Of a DNA stretch of 43,501 nucleotides, positions 25,272 to 32,603 are shown one piece after another; positions within the stretch are counted from its first letter, which is position 1, and every line of letters begins with the position of its first letter. Below the pieces are notes generated by a model. That model was not told the DNA's origin. It worked only from the letters and a program-made list of their open reading frames with translations, and ran no database searches. The translations under genes were made by a program, and so were the position numbers. The DNA comes from a virus: positions 1 through 43,501 of IMG/VR virus record IMGVR_UViG_3300013006_002409. The stretch is one strand, 5' to 3'.

Positions 25272-26924
25272 TCAGGCTGCCGCATCGGGCGGTTCCAGAT
25301 TCGAAAGTTCCGCAATGCCCTGGGCCCCTCCCAGTTGGTTCACGGCGCTGGCGGCTTCTCTGGCCATCGCGGCTTCGGCCTGCATGGCGCGGGATTGCTG
25401 CATCGCGGCAATGGCTTCTGGCGTGTTGATGAAGGTTTCCGGCAGTCCCTTGTACCTGAAAAAAGCGGGCCCGATTTCGACCCAGTTCACAAAATCCAAA
25501 ATACTTGGGTCCACTTGCCCGGCGATCATCAGCACGTTCATCACATCGGCAAAGTTGGCGAGCTGGCTTTGCTCCAGTGCCAGCGCCATCGGCGAGGTGT
25601 ATTCCACGCCCGGATCTTCGAGGTAGAGTCCCAAGTCGCCCTCGACGAGCAGTTCATCGGGCGGCCGTTCGATCAAACCTTGGCGCAGGCAGATCGAAAA
25701 ACTCCGGCGAATGACTGGGGAAAGAAACTCGCGCGTCAGCCCGGCGAGGATCGGGTGGAAGAGTTCGCGGGATTCGCTGACCAGTGCCCGCACTTGCTCC
25801 GCCGTCGCATCACTACCCAGTTGGGCGATGCCGTTGAACAGCGGCACGTAGAACGCATCCTCGATCGCCCTCCGCTTGTCCTCCAGCCGGTCCTTGCCGA
25901 TGTCATAGCGCCCTTGCGTCAGCCATTCTTCGGGCTTCTCGCCGTTGGTGGGGTCGTAGCACGTGAGCCCGAGGGCGCGGAAATTCACATCGCCTTTGAT
26001 GTTCGACGGATAGAGCACCCGTGGGAATGCCGCCGTCTCGGCCAAGGTGTCGAGCATTTGCTCGATGAAGTTCGCCTGCACCGCTTCCGGCAGTGCCAAG
26101 TAGCTCGGTGGCCAGCCGTAGGGGGAATTCCCCCACCGCTCCCAGCGCGAGACGGCCACGGGAAATTCATCATAACCTTCTTCTGCCAGAATCTCTTTTT
26201 CCGAGCAAAGGATGTGAATGCTTTCCCACGCTTTGTTCGCCTTATCCACCTTGCGCGGGTCGCGGTCGAGTCGCGGGCGCACCAGTCGCTGCACTCGCAA
26301 GGGAATGGTGCGCTCCTTGGCATCCGCCAGTTTCTTCGCCACGCACTCCGGCACCGTCTGGTAGCGCTGTTTAATCTGCTTGGGCGTCATCCACAGCGTG
26401 CGGCAAATCGTATCCACCTCGCCGTTTTCATCCTCCTCGATGGAATAGGTGCCCACCGGGTAGGCCTCGAAATGCAGCCCCTTGCCGTTTTTGCCCACGC
26501 GGATCTCCGTCGCCGCCGTGCCGAATGCGCCACGGTCAAGATAGTGCTCGGTCGCGGCGGTGTGAAAGTTGCTTTTCCGGATTTGCTGGCCGGTGGTGTC
26601 GCTCGCGCGGTGATAAAATGAGATCCCGGCGGCCGAGGCTTTCACCCCATCGTCCGGCTTCATGCCAAACCACCGTGCACCCTGGGGCGTCACCCGCGCC
26701 GAAACGCCGGTGGCCAGCGTGCGGAGTGAGCGCATGGCCGTGCCGTCAAAGGCTTCGTCCGCCTGACTGTCGGGCGTGAGCATGGCGCTGCGGTTGTTGG
26801 AAATCATTTCGCGGCGCGGATGCACCACCCTTGCCAGTTCCTCCCACAGTCCCTCCCACGGCCGGCGCAACGCGTCCAGCGCCTCGCAATGCTGGAGGAT
26901 TTCATCGATGCGCTCGGTGCTCAT
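25272..26924 (-). CDS. Portal protein (head-to-tail connector, gp8-like)
   Basis: The 550-residue length matches podoviral portals (T7 gp8, 536). Characteristic stretches include LEALRRPWEGLWEELARVVHPRRE-like sequence at about 13-38, DEAFDGTAMRSLRTLATGVSARVTPQGARWF at about 56-86, and PVGTYSIEEDENGEVDTICRT in the middle. This is the head-to-tail connecting protein family. A dodecamer at the packaging vertex is the expected form. Its ATG overlaps the stop of the upstream 69-aa gene (ATGA). Confidence 0.92.
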   Translation of the reverse strand: MSTERIDEILQHCEALDALRRPWEGLWEELARVVHPRREMISNNRSAMLTPDSQADEAFDGTAMRSLRTLATGVSARVTPQGARWFGMKPDDGVKASAAGISFYHRASDTTGQQIRKSNFHTAATEHYLDRGAFGTAATEIRVGKNGKGLHFEAYPVGTYSIEEDENGEVDTICRTLWMTPKQIKQRYQTVPECVAKKLADAKERTIPLRVQRLVRPRLDRDPRKVDKANKAWESIHILCSEKEILAEEGYDEFPVAVSRWERWGNSPYGWPPSYLALPEAVQANFIEQMLDTLAETAAFPRVLYPSNIKGDVNFRALGLTCYDPTNGEKPEEWLTQGRYDIGKDRLEDKRRAIEDAFYVPLFNGIAQLGSDATAEQVRALVSESRELFHPILAGLTREFLSPVIRRSFSICLRQGLIERPPDELLVEGDLGLYLEDPGVEYTSPMALALEQSQLANFADVMNVLMIAGQVDPSILDFVNWVEIGPAFFRYKGLPETFINTPEAIAAMQQSRAMQAEAAMAREAASAVNQLGGAQGIAELSNLEPPDAAA

Positions 26925-27130
26925 TTCCCAAGGGTGGCAGAGGTTCCCGGCGGAAGAGCGCCCATCATCCCGGCGCGGTAAATGGTCTTGTCAAAGCCGT
27001 AGTTTTTCCGCTGCCGCTGCTTCTCATCCGCCGCCGCTCGGCTCACGTCCGTGCTCGTTGCCGAGACTGGAGGCGGTGGCGGAGGCGCTACAGGTGCAAC
27101 GGCCTGTTTGGGCATCTTCGGCGACTTCAT
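26921..27130 (-). CDS. Small proline-rich protein preceding the portal (69 aa)
   Basis: The start is ATG 27128-27130, overlapping the upstream gene's stop (ATGA), and the stop overlaps the portal start in the same way. The protein has a basic start (MKSPKMPKQ), a Pro/Ala-rich linker with seven prolines in a row, a charged helix (DEKQRQRKNYG) and a C-terminal TIYRAGMMGALPP motif. Proteins of this style precede the portal in many podoviruses, but I know of no established function. Confidence 0.7.
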   Translation of the reverse strand: MKSPKMPKQAVAPVAPPPPPPVSATSTDVSRAAADEKQRQRKNYGFDKTIYRAGMMGALPPGTSATLGK

Positions 27131-27501
27131 GGCTCGCAGGATAGCCCCCAGCCGAGCCGCGCCCGTTTGAACAGATGGACAAGCGGGACGCACCGCAGCC
27201 GGTCTTGTCCGTGCCGCTGGTAGGTGAGCCATTGCACCCCATGCCGCCGGGCGAGATCGATCAACTCGTGCAAGTTTCCCGCCCCCACCCACACATGCCA
27301 GCAGTCCCCCGCCGTAGCGACTGGTCCAAGCATCGTGTGCAAGTCATCTTCCCATTCCCGCATCACCGGACGCGCCATCACAAACAGCTCCGGCGTGGAG
27401 ATCACCGCGCCGCGTTGCAGGTGAAAATCGAGCGCATCCGTCCAGCTCTCGCCACGGTCATGCTTCTGGTATTCCTGGAAGGCGGTGAGGTAGGGATTCA
27501 T
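27127..27501 (-). CDS. Conserved-looking hypothetical protein between TerL and portal (124 aa)
   Basis: A mixed alpha/beta protein without membrane segments. Notable parts are FVMARPVMREWEDDLHTML, DCWHVWVGAGNLHELIDLARRHGVQWLTYQRHG, and a basic C-terminal VPLVHLFKRARLGWG. It is linked by ATGA overlaps on both sides, so it belongs to the packaging/portal block. The strand-helix-strand centre is reminiscent of small acyltransferase-like phage proteins, but no catalytic signature is visible. Function unknown. Confidence 0.7.
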   Translation of the reverse strand: MNPYLTAFQEYQKHDRGESWTDALDFHLQRGAVISTPELFVMARPVMREWEDDLHTMLGPVATAGDCWHVWVGAGNLHELIDLARRHGVQWLTYQRHGQDRLRCVPLVHLFKRARLGWGLSCEP

Positions 27502-29099
27502 CGTCTCGCGCGCACCGGCCCACCCACCGCCCGTGGCGCGGCTTGGCTCGCGTCTGGGTTAATCATGCCGCGCCGCCATGCCTCCGCAAACGTCCGGAAG
27601 GCATCCGCCGAGTGGGAAAATAAATCGTGCTCAGGCATTTCCCGCAGCGTCTTCTGCTTCGCCCCCACCTGCTTGTGATAGCCCTTCAAGCAGGCCACGC
27701 CACTCGGCAGCTTCTTCTCCTCGACCACGCGCGGAGTGTCACAGTTGGTTTTGTGGAAAAAGCAGTGCGGCAGCACATCGCGCACGTAACCGATGCCCAG
27801 CCACAAGTCCGGCGTGCGAGGCACCACCTTTAAATGAAACAGTCCCGCCATGCTTAATTCCTCCACAAACGAGGTGCCGGATCCCGGGGCGCGGGTGTTC
27901 GCATCATGCGGCAGAAAATGCCCGGCAATGTGCTTTCTCCATTTGCCCTCCCATTCCCGCATCTTCTCCGCGTGAAACGCCGCCCCCACTCCGGAATTTT
28001 CATACCAATCCAAAACCAGAAACCACCGCCCAATCGGCTGAATCAGCCATATGGAACAGTAATCGCTTAGCCCGATGTCCCAAAACGTGTAAATCGGTGG
28101 CAACCCTTCACAACCGAAATCACAGATCCGGGGAGGGTTTGCCGCCACCAAATCCGCCATCTCCGTGCCATAGATCGCGTATTGGTTGATCGCTTCGAAC
28201 ATTTCGCCGGGCGTGCTAGGGAATTCTTTTTTCATTGCGTAGCCTTGTTTCAGTTGTGTCCGGTCATACCACAGCATTTGCCCGTGGGTAAACTCCCGCC
28301 CAAGATTTGCCGACAACCGCTCGAAGTATGCCGCAATCGCGGGCCGGATTGGCGCGGAGGAATTCAACGAGTAATCTCGGCATTTCCACCAAGGGAAGAA
28401 GTGAAACTTGAAGTCAATTTCCGTGAGCTGGGAGGGATCGGTCTCAATCGCTAACTGGAGCATGTCATAATGAAGGCCGGACTCTCCGCCCTCGTGCGTG
28501 CTCTCAATGTTGACAATGTTTCCAGGGGCAATCGTGTTTAGCGCCCCCGAGCGGATTTCCTCCGCCTTCCCAGGGAAAAAATAAGCGATTTTACCCAGCT
28601 CCGAAATATCAAGAATCTGCGGATTAGACCCCCGCAAGGCCGTTCCTACCCAGATCGCAGAGCCATTTGAAAAGCTGATCGACTCCCTGCTTGCCCGCAT
28701 CTTCACCGCCCGCTTGATCGATTGGCCCAGCTCCCATGTCTCAGGGTGCAGCTTCGGGTTGTCCATATTCTCATACGCGTCCCGCACCATCCGCAGCTTT
28801 TTCTTGCCGTCAGGAAGCGTGAAATCGATGTGACCCACCGAAATTCCATCTGGCGAGGGCGGAAGCACCGAGTCACCTGATGGGAAAAGCATCGCATCCA
28901 GAGCCAGCAGCTTGTGAAACGTGGAAAATCCAAGTTGCCGCGCTTTGCCGATATGGTTGCAAGTGTGGCGAGTGTGGTAATATTCGGTTTGCTCCTCGTT
29001 CGGAACAAAGGCGTCAAGGCGACCCTGCTTGTTGCGGATCGTGTAAAGGTTGCACAACCGCCACCACTGGCTGGCCAGATTTAAAGCAAGCGGCTTCAT
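27498..29099 (-). CDS. terL: Terminase large subunit (DNA-packaging ATPase/nuclease)
   Basis: The 533-residue protein has the two-domain TerL layout. A variant Walker A is KARQLGFST (residues 52-60), the Walker B with catalytic Glu is ILDISE (162-167), and a nuclease-domain Asp lies in YTFWDIGLSDY. The nuclease domain continues through VVPRTPDLWLGI. It drives DNA into the prohead through the portal. The ATG overlaps the small-subunit stop and its own stop overlaps the next gene, giving ATGA at both ends. Bases about 28200-28700 are more AT-rich than the phage average. Confidence 0.92.
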   Translation of the reverse strand: MKPLALNLASQWWRLCNLYTIRNKQGRLDAFVPNEEQTEYYHTRHTCNHIGKARQLGFSTFHKLLALDAMLFPSGDSVLPPSPDGISVGHIDFTLPDGKKKLRMVRDAYENMDNPKLHPETWELGQSIKRAVKMRASRESISFSNGSAIWVGTALRGSNPQILDISELGKIAYFFPGKAEEIRSGALNTIAPGNIVNIESTHEGGESGLHYDMLQLAIETDPSQLTEIDFKFHFFPWWKCRDYSLNSSAPIRPAIAAYFERLSANLGREFTHGQMLWYDRTQLKQGYAMKKEFPSTPGEMFEAINQYAIYGTEMADLVAANPPRICDFGCEGLPPIYTFWDIGLSDYCSIWLIQPIGRWFLVLDWYENSGVGAAFHAEKMREWEGKWRKHIAGHFLPHDANTRAPGSGTSFVEELSMAGLFHLKVVPRTPDLWLGIGYVRDVLPHCFFHKTNCDTPRVVEEKKLPSGVACLKGYHKQVGAKQKTLREMPEHDLFSHSADAFRTFAEAWRRGMINPDASQAAPRAVGGPVRARR

Positions 29100-29572
29100 T
29101 TACGGGGTCTAGGCTCATTGCGCATGTTTGCCAAAACCTTTGCCAGTTCCTGAACGCCATCCACCTCGACTTTTTCCGGCATGTCCCAACCCAGCATCTT
29201 AGCCAGTCGGTCCATCATCTTTGCCTTTGAGGGGAAAACCGCTTTGGGCCCCTCGGAAGTGTGCCGAACTTCGCACAACGGATTATCCAAAGACGCCTCA
29301 GACGGAGCCGAACGCAGGATTTTCACGGCCATCATCACCGCTTCCGTCTTGTCGATGTCGGCCGCCTTTTCCATTACCCGGCGCTTGGCCTCCAAATAAG
29401 CTGCGACATTAGCATTTTTTAACATTCGTGATGCTCCAACCGCCCGCGCTGACGGTGTTTTTGCCGCAAATCCAGCAAGCCCGTAAGCCGTGGCGGCATC
29501 ATGTCCCGCTAACAAAAGATCGGCAAAAACCTGATGCTCTCGCTTTTTGAGCAGTTGGATTTCCTCAGACAT
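29096..29572 (-). CDS. terS: Terminase small subunit
   Basis: The start is placed at ATG 29570-29572 (MSEEIQLLKKREHQVFADLL); the upstream Met at 29620 would deepen the overlap with the preceding gene. The 158-residue product has the Terminase_2 pattern: a helical N-terminus, GHDAATAYGLAGFAAKTPSARAVGASRMLKNANVAAYLEA (the DNA-binding helix-turn-helix and the following helix), then a helical oligomerisation region. It recognises phage DNA and starts packaging with TerL, whose gene follows directly. Confidence 0.87.
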   Translation of the reverse strand: MSEEIQLLKKREHQVFADLLLAGHDAATAYGLAGFAAKTPSARAVGASRMLKNANVAAYLEAKRRVMEKAADIDKTEAVMMAVKILRSAPSEASLDNPLCEVRHTSEGPKAVFPSKAKMMDRLAKMLGWDMPEKVEVDGVQELAKVLANMRNEPRPRK

Positions 29573-29966
29573 AGCGTGCCAATCTTTTCGAAACCCTCCC
29601 CAGTTTTTCCGCCCCGTCACCCGTCAGCGCTAACCCCACCGGCGTACCATCCACCCGTTTAAGGTAGTGCGTCCGGTCCGTCATCTGGCGAATGGCGTGG
29701 TAGGAATACCCGCACTCGATGGCGATGCCCGCCAACGTCGCCGCCGCTTGCTGCCGGTGCACCGCCATCATCACCGCATAGTAGCTATAAGTGAGGTTTT
29801 CTTCGGTCACCGCACGCAGCAGCACCACCGCGAAGTCCTCGGGCGTCGCCGAGGCCACCGCCGCCGCCCGCACGGGCTTGCGCTGCATCCTCGCCGCAGC
29901 GGGTTGCAGATCCAGCGCCGCGACCAGTGCCGCAAACTCAATTTGTTCCATGCGCACGCGGTTCAT
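29565..29966 (-). CDS. Winged-helix-like DNA-binding protein upstream of terminase
   Basis: The frame allows starts at 29996, 29966 and 29951; I chose 29966 (MNRVRMEQIEF), though none has a good ribosome site. The product contains EENLTYSYYAVMMAVHRQQAAATLAGIAIECGYSYHAIRQMTDRTHYLKRV. This looks like a winged helix: a helix-turn-helix followed by the wing strand YLKRVDGTPVGLALTGDGAEKLGRV. Its end overlaps terS by 8 bases. A late-gene regulator or packaging accessory is plausible; neither is proven. Confidence 0.65.
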   Translation of the reverse strand: MNRVRMEQIEFAALVAALDLQPAAARMQRKPVRAAAVASATPEDFAVVLLRAVTEENLTYSYYAVMMAVHRQQAAATLAGIAIECGYSYHAIRQMTDRTHYLKRVDGTPVGLALTGDGAEKLGRVSKRLARYV

Positions 29967-30052
29967 TGGATTCAAACGGTTGTTTGATTGTTGCACGGCT
30001 CGGGCGCTTACTCAATGTTTCGTTTTGGAATTTCATGGTGATTTCAAGTTGG

Positions 30053-30277
30053 TTAAGGGTGTAATTCTGCAAAGGTGGAGGATAACAACGAGTTAGTCTC
30101 ATATGAGATCATCAGGAGGTCGCACGGTTCATCCGTGTCGGTGCGTTCCCCTCGGATTTTTGTCGCGATTGGCATTTTGGCGGATTCGTCCGTGTCGTCG
30201 TATTCAGCAACAGCGGGAACGAAAATAGGAAGGTCTGGCCCTTCGAGCAGTTGTTTTGCAAATTGGTGTGCAGTCAT
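30053..30277 (-). CDS. Small phage protein of unknown function (74 aa)
   Basis: The N-terminus (MTAHQFAKQLLEGPDLPIFVP) has the look of a small protein found in many phage early regions, where an N-terminal helix is followed by LP-[IV]-x-V and an acidic patch (EYDDTDES). No enzyme motif is seen. It is the first gene downstream of the tad2 cassette-like unit and does not overlap its neighbours. Confidence 0.65.
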   Translation of the reverse strand: MTAHQFAKQLLEGPDLPIFVPAVAEYDDTDESAKMPIATKIRGERTDTDEPCDLLMISYETNSLLSSTFAELHP

Positions 30278-30288
30278 AAAATTAAGAA

Positions 30289-30380
30289 GGCTAACAAGTG
30301 GATGCTAGCAACGGCGGGAAGCTGCCTGTTTGGTTTATTTGGAGTCTTGCGCCCGCCGCGCCAGATCCTTGTCGTTAGCC
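30289..30380. other. attC-like imperfect inverted repeat downstream of tad2
   Basis: The 92-bp element begins GGCTAACAAG (30289-30298) and ends CTTGTCGTTAGCC (30368-30380). The inner arms carry AACGGCGGG and CCCGCCGCG, with unpaired bases between the paired blocks and a loop of about 30 bases. Terminal AAC...GTT boxes, imperfect arms with extrahelical bases and placement just after a gene are the features of integron attC recombination sites. The terminal boxes deviate slightly from the RYYYAAC/GTTRRRY consensus. A simple structured 3' end remains possible. Confidence 0.55.
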
Positions 30381-30416
30381 CGACATGAAGAACCTCCCCA
30401 TGTCCGGCCTGTTTGG

Positions 30417-30713
30417 TCAGTCGAGGATTTCCCAGTCTTCGGCCAGCAGATCACTCTGCGAAGCCAGCCAACCCGTGAGCACCTTCTTGTCAGCAGTGAA
30501 CATCCGCACGCTTCCCAGCGCATCGAAGGTTTCACCGCCAACTTCCGATTCGATCACCGCACGAAGCGCGGGGTCGTGTATCACTTTCGTGGGGATGCCA
30601 TCGCCAGCGGGAAGCAGGAAGATGAACATTCCTTTTCCGTTCCAGCCTGCGCGGCGCACACGTTTTCCAGCCTTCAAGGCTTCTACTGCATATCCAATGT
30701 CTGGTGTTCTCAT
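30417..30713 (-). CDS. tad2: Tad2-family anti-Thoeris protein (DUF2829)
   Basis: Starting at ATG 30711-30713 (MRTPDIGYAVEALKAG), the 98-residue product has the full DUF2829 signature. It shows a first helix, RAGWNGKGMFIFLLPAG at 21-37 (with W24-N-G-K-G-M29), a central variable loop, and the C-terminal VLTGWLASQSDLLAEDWEIL. Characterised Tad2 proteins sequester the cyclic ADP-ribose signal made by Thoeris ThsB and so block this defence. The family assignment is strong; the anti-Thoeris role is transferred from it. The gene stands apart from the ATGA-coupled genes around it and lies between two attC-like elements. Confidence 0.88.
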   Translation of the reverse strand: MRTPDIGYAVEALKAGKRVRRAGWNGKGMFIFLLPAGDGIPTKVIHDPALRAVIESEVGGETFDALGSVRMFTADKKVLTGWLASQSDLLAEDWEILD

Positions 30714-30749
30714 TTTGTTTGTCCTTTGGTTATCCGCCACGCCCCGAAC

Positions 30750-30835
30750 GGCTAACAAGACGGTCGAGGCAACGGCGGGAAAGTTTCTAGTCGAGGTCGG
30801 CGTCCTTTGCGCCGTGCCTCACCTCTGCGTTCTCC
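30750..30835. other. Second attC-like element, overlapping the end of the next gene
   Basis: The left arm (30750-30779) begins GGCTAACAAG and ends AACGGCGGG, as in the element at 30289. The right arm (30811-30835) pairs with it through GCCGT-GCCTC-ACC-TCT, with single unpaired bases, and ends GCGTT. The right arm lies inside the last codons of the 117-aa gene (stop 30787-30789), which is common for attC sites. The two elements flank tad2 in the same orientation. The right-hand end box is degenerate. Confidence 0.5.
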
Positions 30836-31140
30836 CCAGATTCAGAAGCCCATTGTCGGATCTCATCTCTCACGGCCTCCGATAGCTTCGGTGGTGGTTC
30901 ATCGTAGCCGCTCATTGCCGCACACACGATAGCGTCTTGCGCCTTCTGTGAGAGCTTCGAGAACGATGTTTGCCCCTCCTCGTTTGGAGGCTCCACGCCT
31001 AGCATGGAGAAGGCGGCGACAAGTTCGGTCATTGTGGTTTGTCTCATGGTATTTCGGAAGAGGGAGAACAAGTCAGTCGAGCCAATGCCTACCGCGTCGT
31101 CGGTTGGCGTGATGGCGAAGTTTCGAGGCGCGGTAGTCAT
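30787..31140 (-). CDS. Hypothetical protein (117 aa)
   Basis: A soluble protein with a helical middle (TMTELVAAFSMLGVEPP, SQKAQDAIVCAAMSGY) and an acidic, hydrophilic C-terminus. The start overlaps the end of the membrane-protein gene (ATGA). An internal Met (MTELVAAF) could also be used. The end is embedded in the attC-like element. No family recognised. Confidence 0.6.
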   Translation of the reverse strand: MTTAPRNFAITPTDDAVGIGSTDLFSLFRNTMRQTTMTELVAAFSMLGVEPPNEEGQTSFSKLSQKAQDAIVCAAMSGYDEPPPKLSEAVRDEIRQWASESGENAEVRHGAKDADLD

Positions 31141-31358
31141 GGCTCACTTGTGGCGTTCGCCTTACTGATTTCTTCCTTTTTCTGCATGTAGCAGAGGAAG
31201 GGAATGAATGGCCACGCAAGGATCATCATGGCACCCATGAGAATGCAGAAGATGGCGGCGACTGGTACGAAGAAGAACGCCCCGAGGCCATACCAAAAAG
31301 GCAAACAAGTCGTGGCTGGACAACTGCTGCCAGCGGTGGTGTTTGATTGGGAATTCAT
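31137..31358 (-). CDS. Small membrane protein (73 aa)
   Basis: After a polar Ser/Thr/Cys-containing start, residues about 21-57 are almost continuously hydrophobic (WYGLGAFFFVPVAAIFCIL, MMILAWPFIPFLCYM). That is enough for two tightly spaced membrane helices, followed by a charged tail. It overlaps both neighbours by ATGA. Function unknown; small early membrane proteins of prophages are often superinfection-exclusion or host-takeover factors. Confidence 0.7.
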   Translation of the reverse strand: MNSQSNTTAGSSCPATTCLPFWYGLGAFFFVPVAAIFCILMGAMMILAWPFIPFLCYMQKKEEISKANATSEP

Positions 31359-31774
31359 AGATTCTTCTCGCTGGCATCAGTGCCAGCACTTTTTGCGTTC
31401 TGCGGAAGAAATTCGGTGAGACATGCCGTGCAAAACCACCCTTCGCGGGCAATAGCCGGATGCGGGCGTTTTGCGTCCACCCATCGAATCGTGCTGTCTT
31501 TGCAGTAGCATCGCCAATCATCGGCATTCTCAACAAATTGCATGCCGGTGCCTTGGCAGGGGTAGCACTGATCGCGCTGCACCTTGTCAATCTCAGGGCG
31601 ATACATTGGCTTCCCCATGCCGGAGCCGCCGCACGCCAAACAAGGCATAGGAGCGCAACCTTCACGATCCACCTCTCCAGCGAACATTGATTTTGGATCA
31701 AAAGTGCTATCTGTTTTCGGCCAAGAAAAAAAGCCGTGCCCTGAAACTTCTTCGTTTGTTGTTTCTTTAGTCAT
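31355..31774 (-). CDS. Zinc-ribbon protein with DnaJ-like CxxCxGxG motifs (139 aa)
   Basis: Cysteine pairs are visible at CLACGGSGMG, CYPCQGTGMQ, CYC and CTACL, the first two being DnaJ-type CxxCxGxG motifs. These probably bind two zinc ions. The remainder is polar. There is no J domain, so this is a stand-alone zinc finger as found in many phage early regions. The end overlaps the membrane-protein gene (ATGA) and the start overlaps the preceding gene by 8 bases. Confidence 0.72.
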   Translation of the reverse strand: MTKETTNEEVSGHGFFSWPKTDSTFDPKSMFAGEVDREGCAPMPCLACGGSGMGKPMYRPEIDKVQRDQCYPCQGTGMQFVENADDWRCYCKDSTIRWVDAKRPHPAIAREGWFCTACLTEFLPQNAKSAGTDASEKNL

Positions 31775-32162
31775 TTTGGTTAGAGTTGTATTTACGGTTG
31801 GTTGGAGAGTTGTATTTAGCCACTCCTATCCAGTCCGCGAACGAATGTCCGGTATCGGCTCGGAGCCATTCTTGATAGCGGCGTTTTGCTCGTGAGAGTT
31901 TTGGCCGCGCAGGGCTTTGTAGAGCGACGGCATCCACGCCAGCGGGCGTCACGGTGTAGCAGTGCATTCCGTCTGCGATTGGTTGCGGCCTATGGTCGCG
32001 CATGTACCCCATTGCCACCAGTTCCCCGCAACGCTTCCCATCGGGACTATCTGGCGGCGTGATGAATCGGTTTCGGTATTGGTTCCCGTCGCCGTATTTG
32101 TCGAGGCCTAGCGAGTGCTGCAATACATGGAGTAACTCGGCAGAAAGTGAAGAAGCACTCAT
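31767..32162 (-). CDS. Conserved-looking phage early protein (131 aa)
   Basis: The motif LLHVLQHSLGLDKYGDGNQYRNRF...CGELVAMGYM...YTVTPAGVDAV is one seen in many phage and prophage early proteins of unknown function. It may form a winged-helix-like domain, since TVTPAGVDAV resembles a wing. It is followed by a basic helix, SRAKRRYQEWLRAD, which fits nucleic-acid binding. The start overlaps the upstream gene (ATGA). Function not known. Confidence 0.7.
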   Translation of the reverse strand: MSASSLSAELLHVLQHSLGLDKYGDGNQYRNRFITPPDSPDGKRCGELVAMGYMRDHRPQPIADGMHCYTVTPAGVDAVALQSPARPKLSRAKRRYQEWLRADTGHSFADWIGVAKYNSPTNRKYNSNQND

Positions 32163-32554
32163 GCCATCTCCTTTCTAATTCGCTCCAGCACCCGCTGGAT
32201 TGTGGTGGCGTCAGCGTCCATGTCGTTCATATGCTTTTTGGCGAGGATGCCTAACGCTCGTCTCGCGATCCGCCACTCCTCGGGCGTGCCGATATCGCCT
32301 CGGTAAACCGGTTCGGAACACCGATGCATGGCATGCGGGCCGGGGCCAACGATGTAGAGCCGGATGCTACCGACATGGATCTCCCATTTCGGGGCGATTT
32401 GGTCGATCGTGCCGCCCCGAATCGCAGTGAGGCACGGGATGCATGTTCTGCCGTGGCATTTCGCCTGCCAATTCCAGCGGAACTGGTTGATTTCCCGAGG
32501 CTCTTTGCATTTCTTGCAGAACCTCGTTGGTGGTGATTCTTTTAGTGTATTCAT
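32159..32554 (-). CDS. Zinc-finger protein (131 aa)
   Basis: The N-terminal CKKC...CIPC arrangement (FCKKCKEPREINQFRWNWQ, then RTCIPC) forms one zinc finger of a type shared with small HNH-associated and phage recruitment proteins. No HNH catalytic His-Asn is present. The C-terminal half is helical and ends with a charged QRVLERIRKEMA helix. The stop overlaps the next start (ATGA). Probably nucleic-acid binding; role unknown. Confidence 0.65.
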   Translation of the reverse strand: MNTLKESPPTRFCKKCKEPREINQFRWNWQAKCHGRTCIPCLTAIRGGTIDQIAPKWEIHVGSIRLYIVGPGPHAMHRCSEPVYRGDIGTPEEWRIARRALGILAKKHMNDMDADATTIQRVLERIRKEMA

Positions 32555-32603
32555 GTTAGTTTTTCAGTGAAGTTCTATCGGTTTTCCATTTTCTTTGGCG
32601 CGA

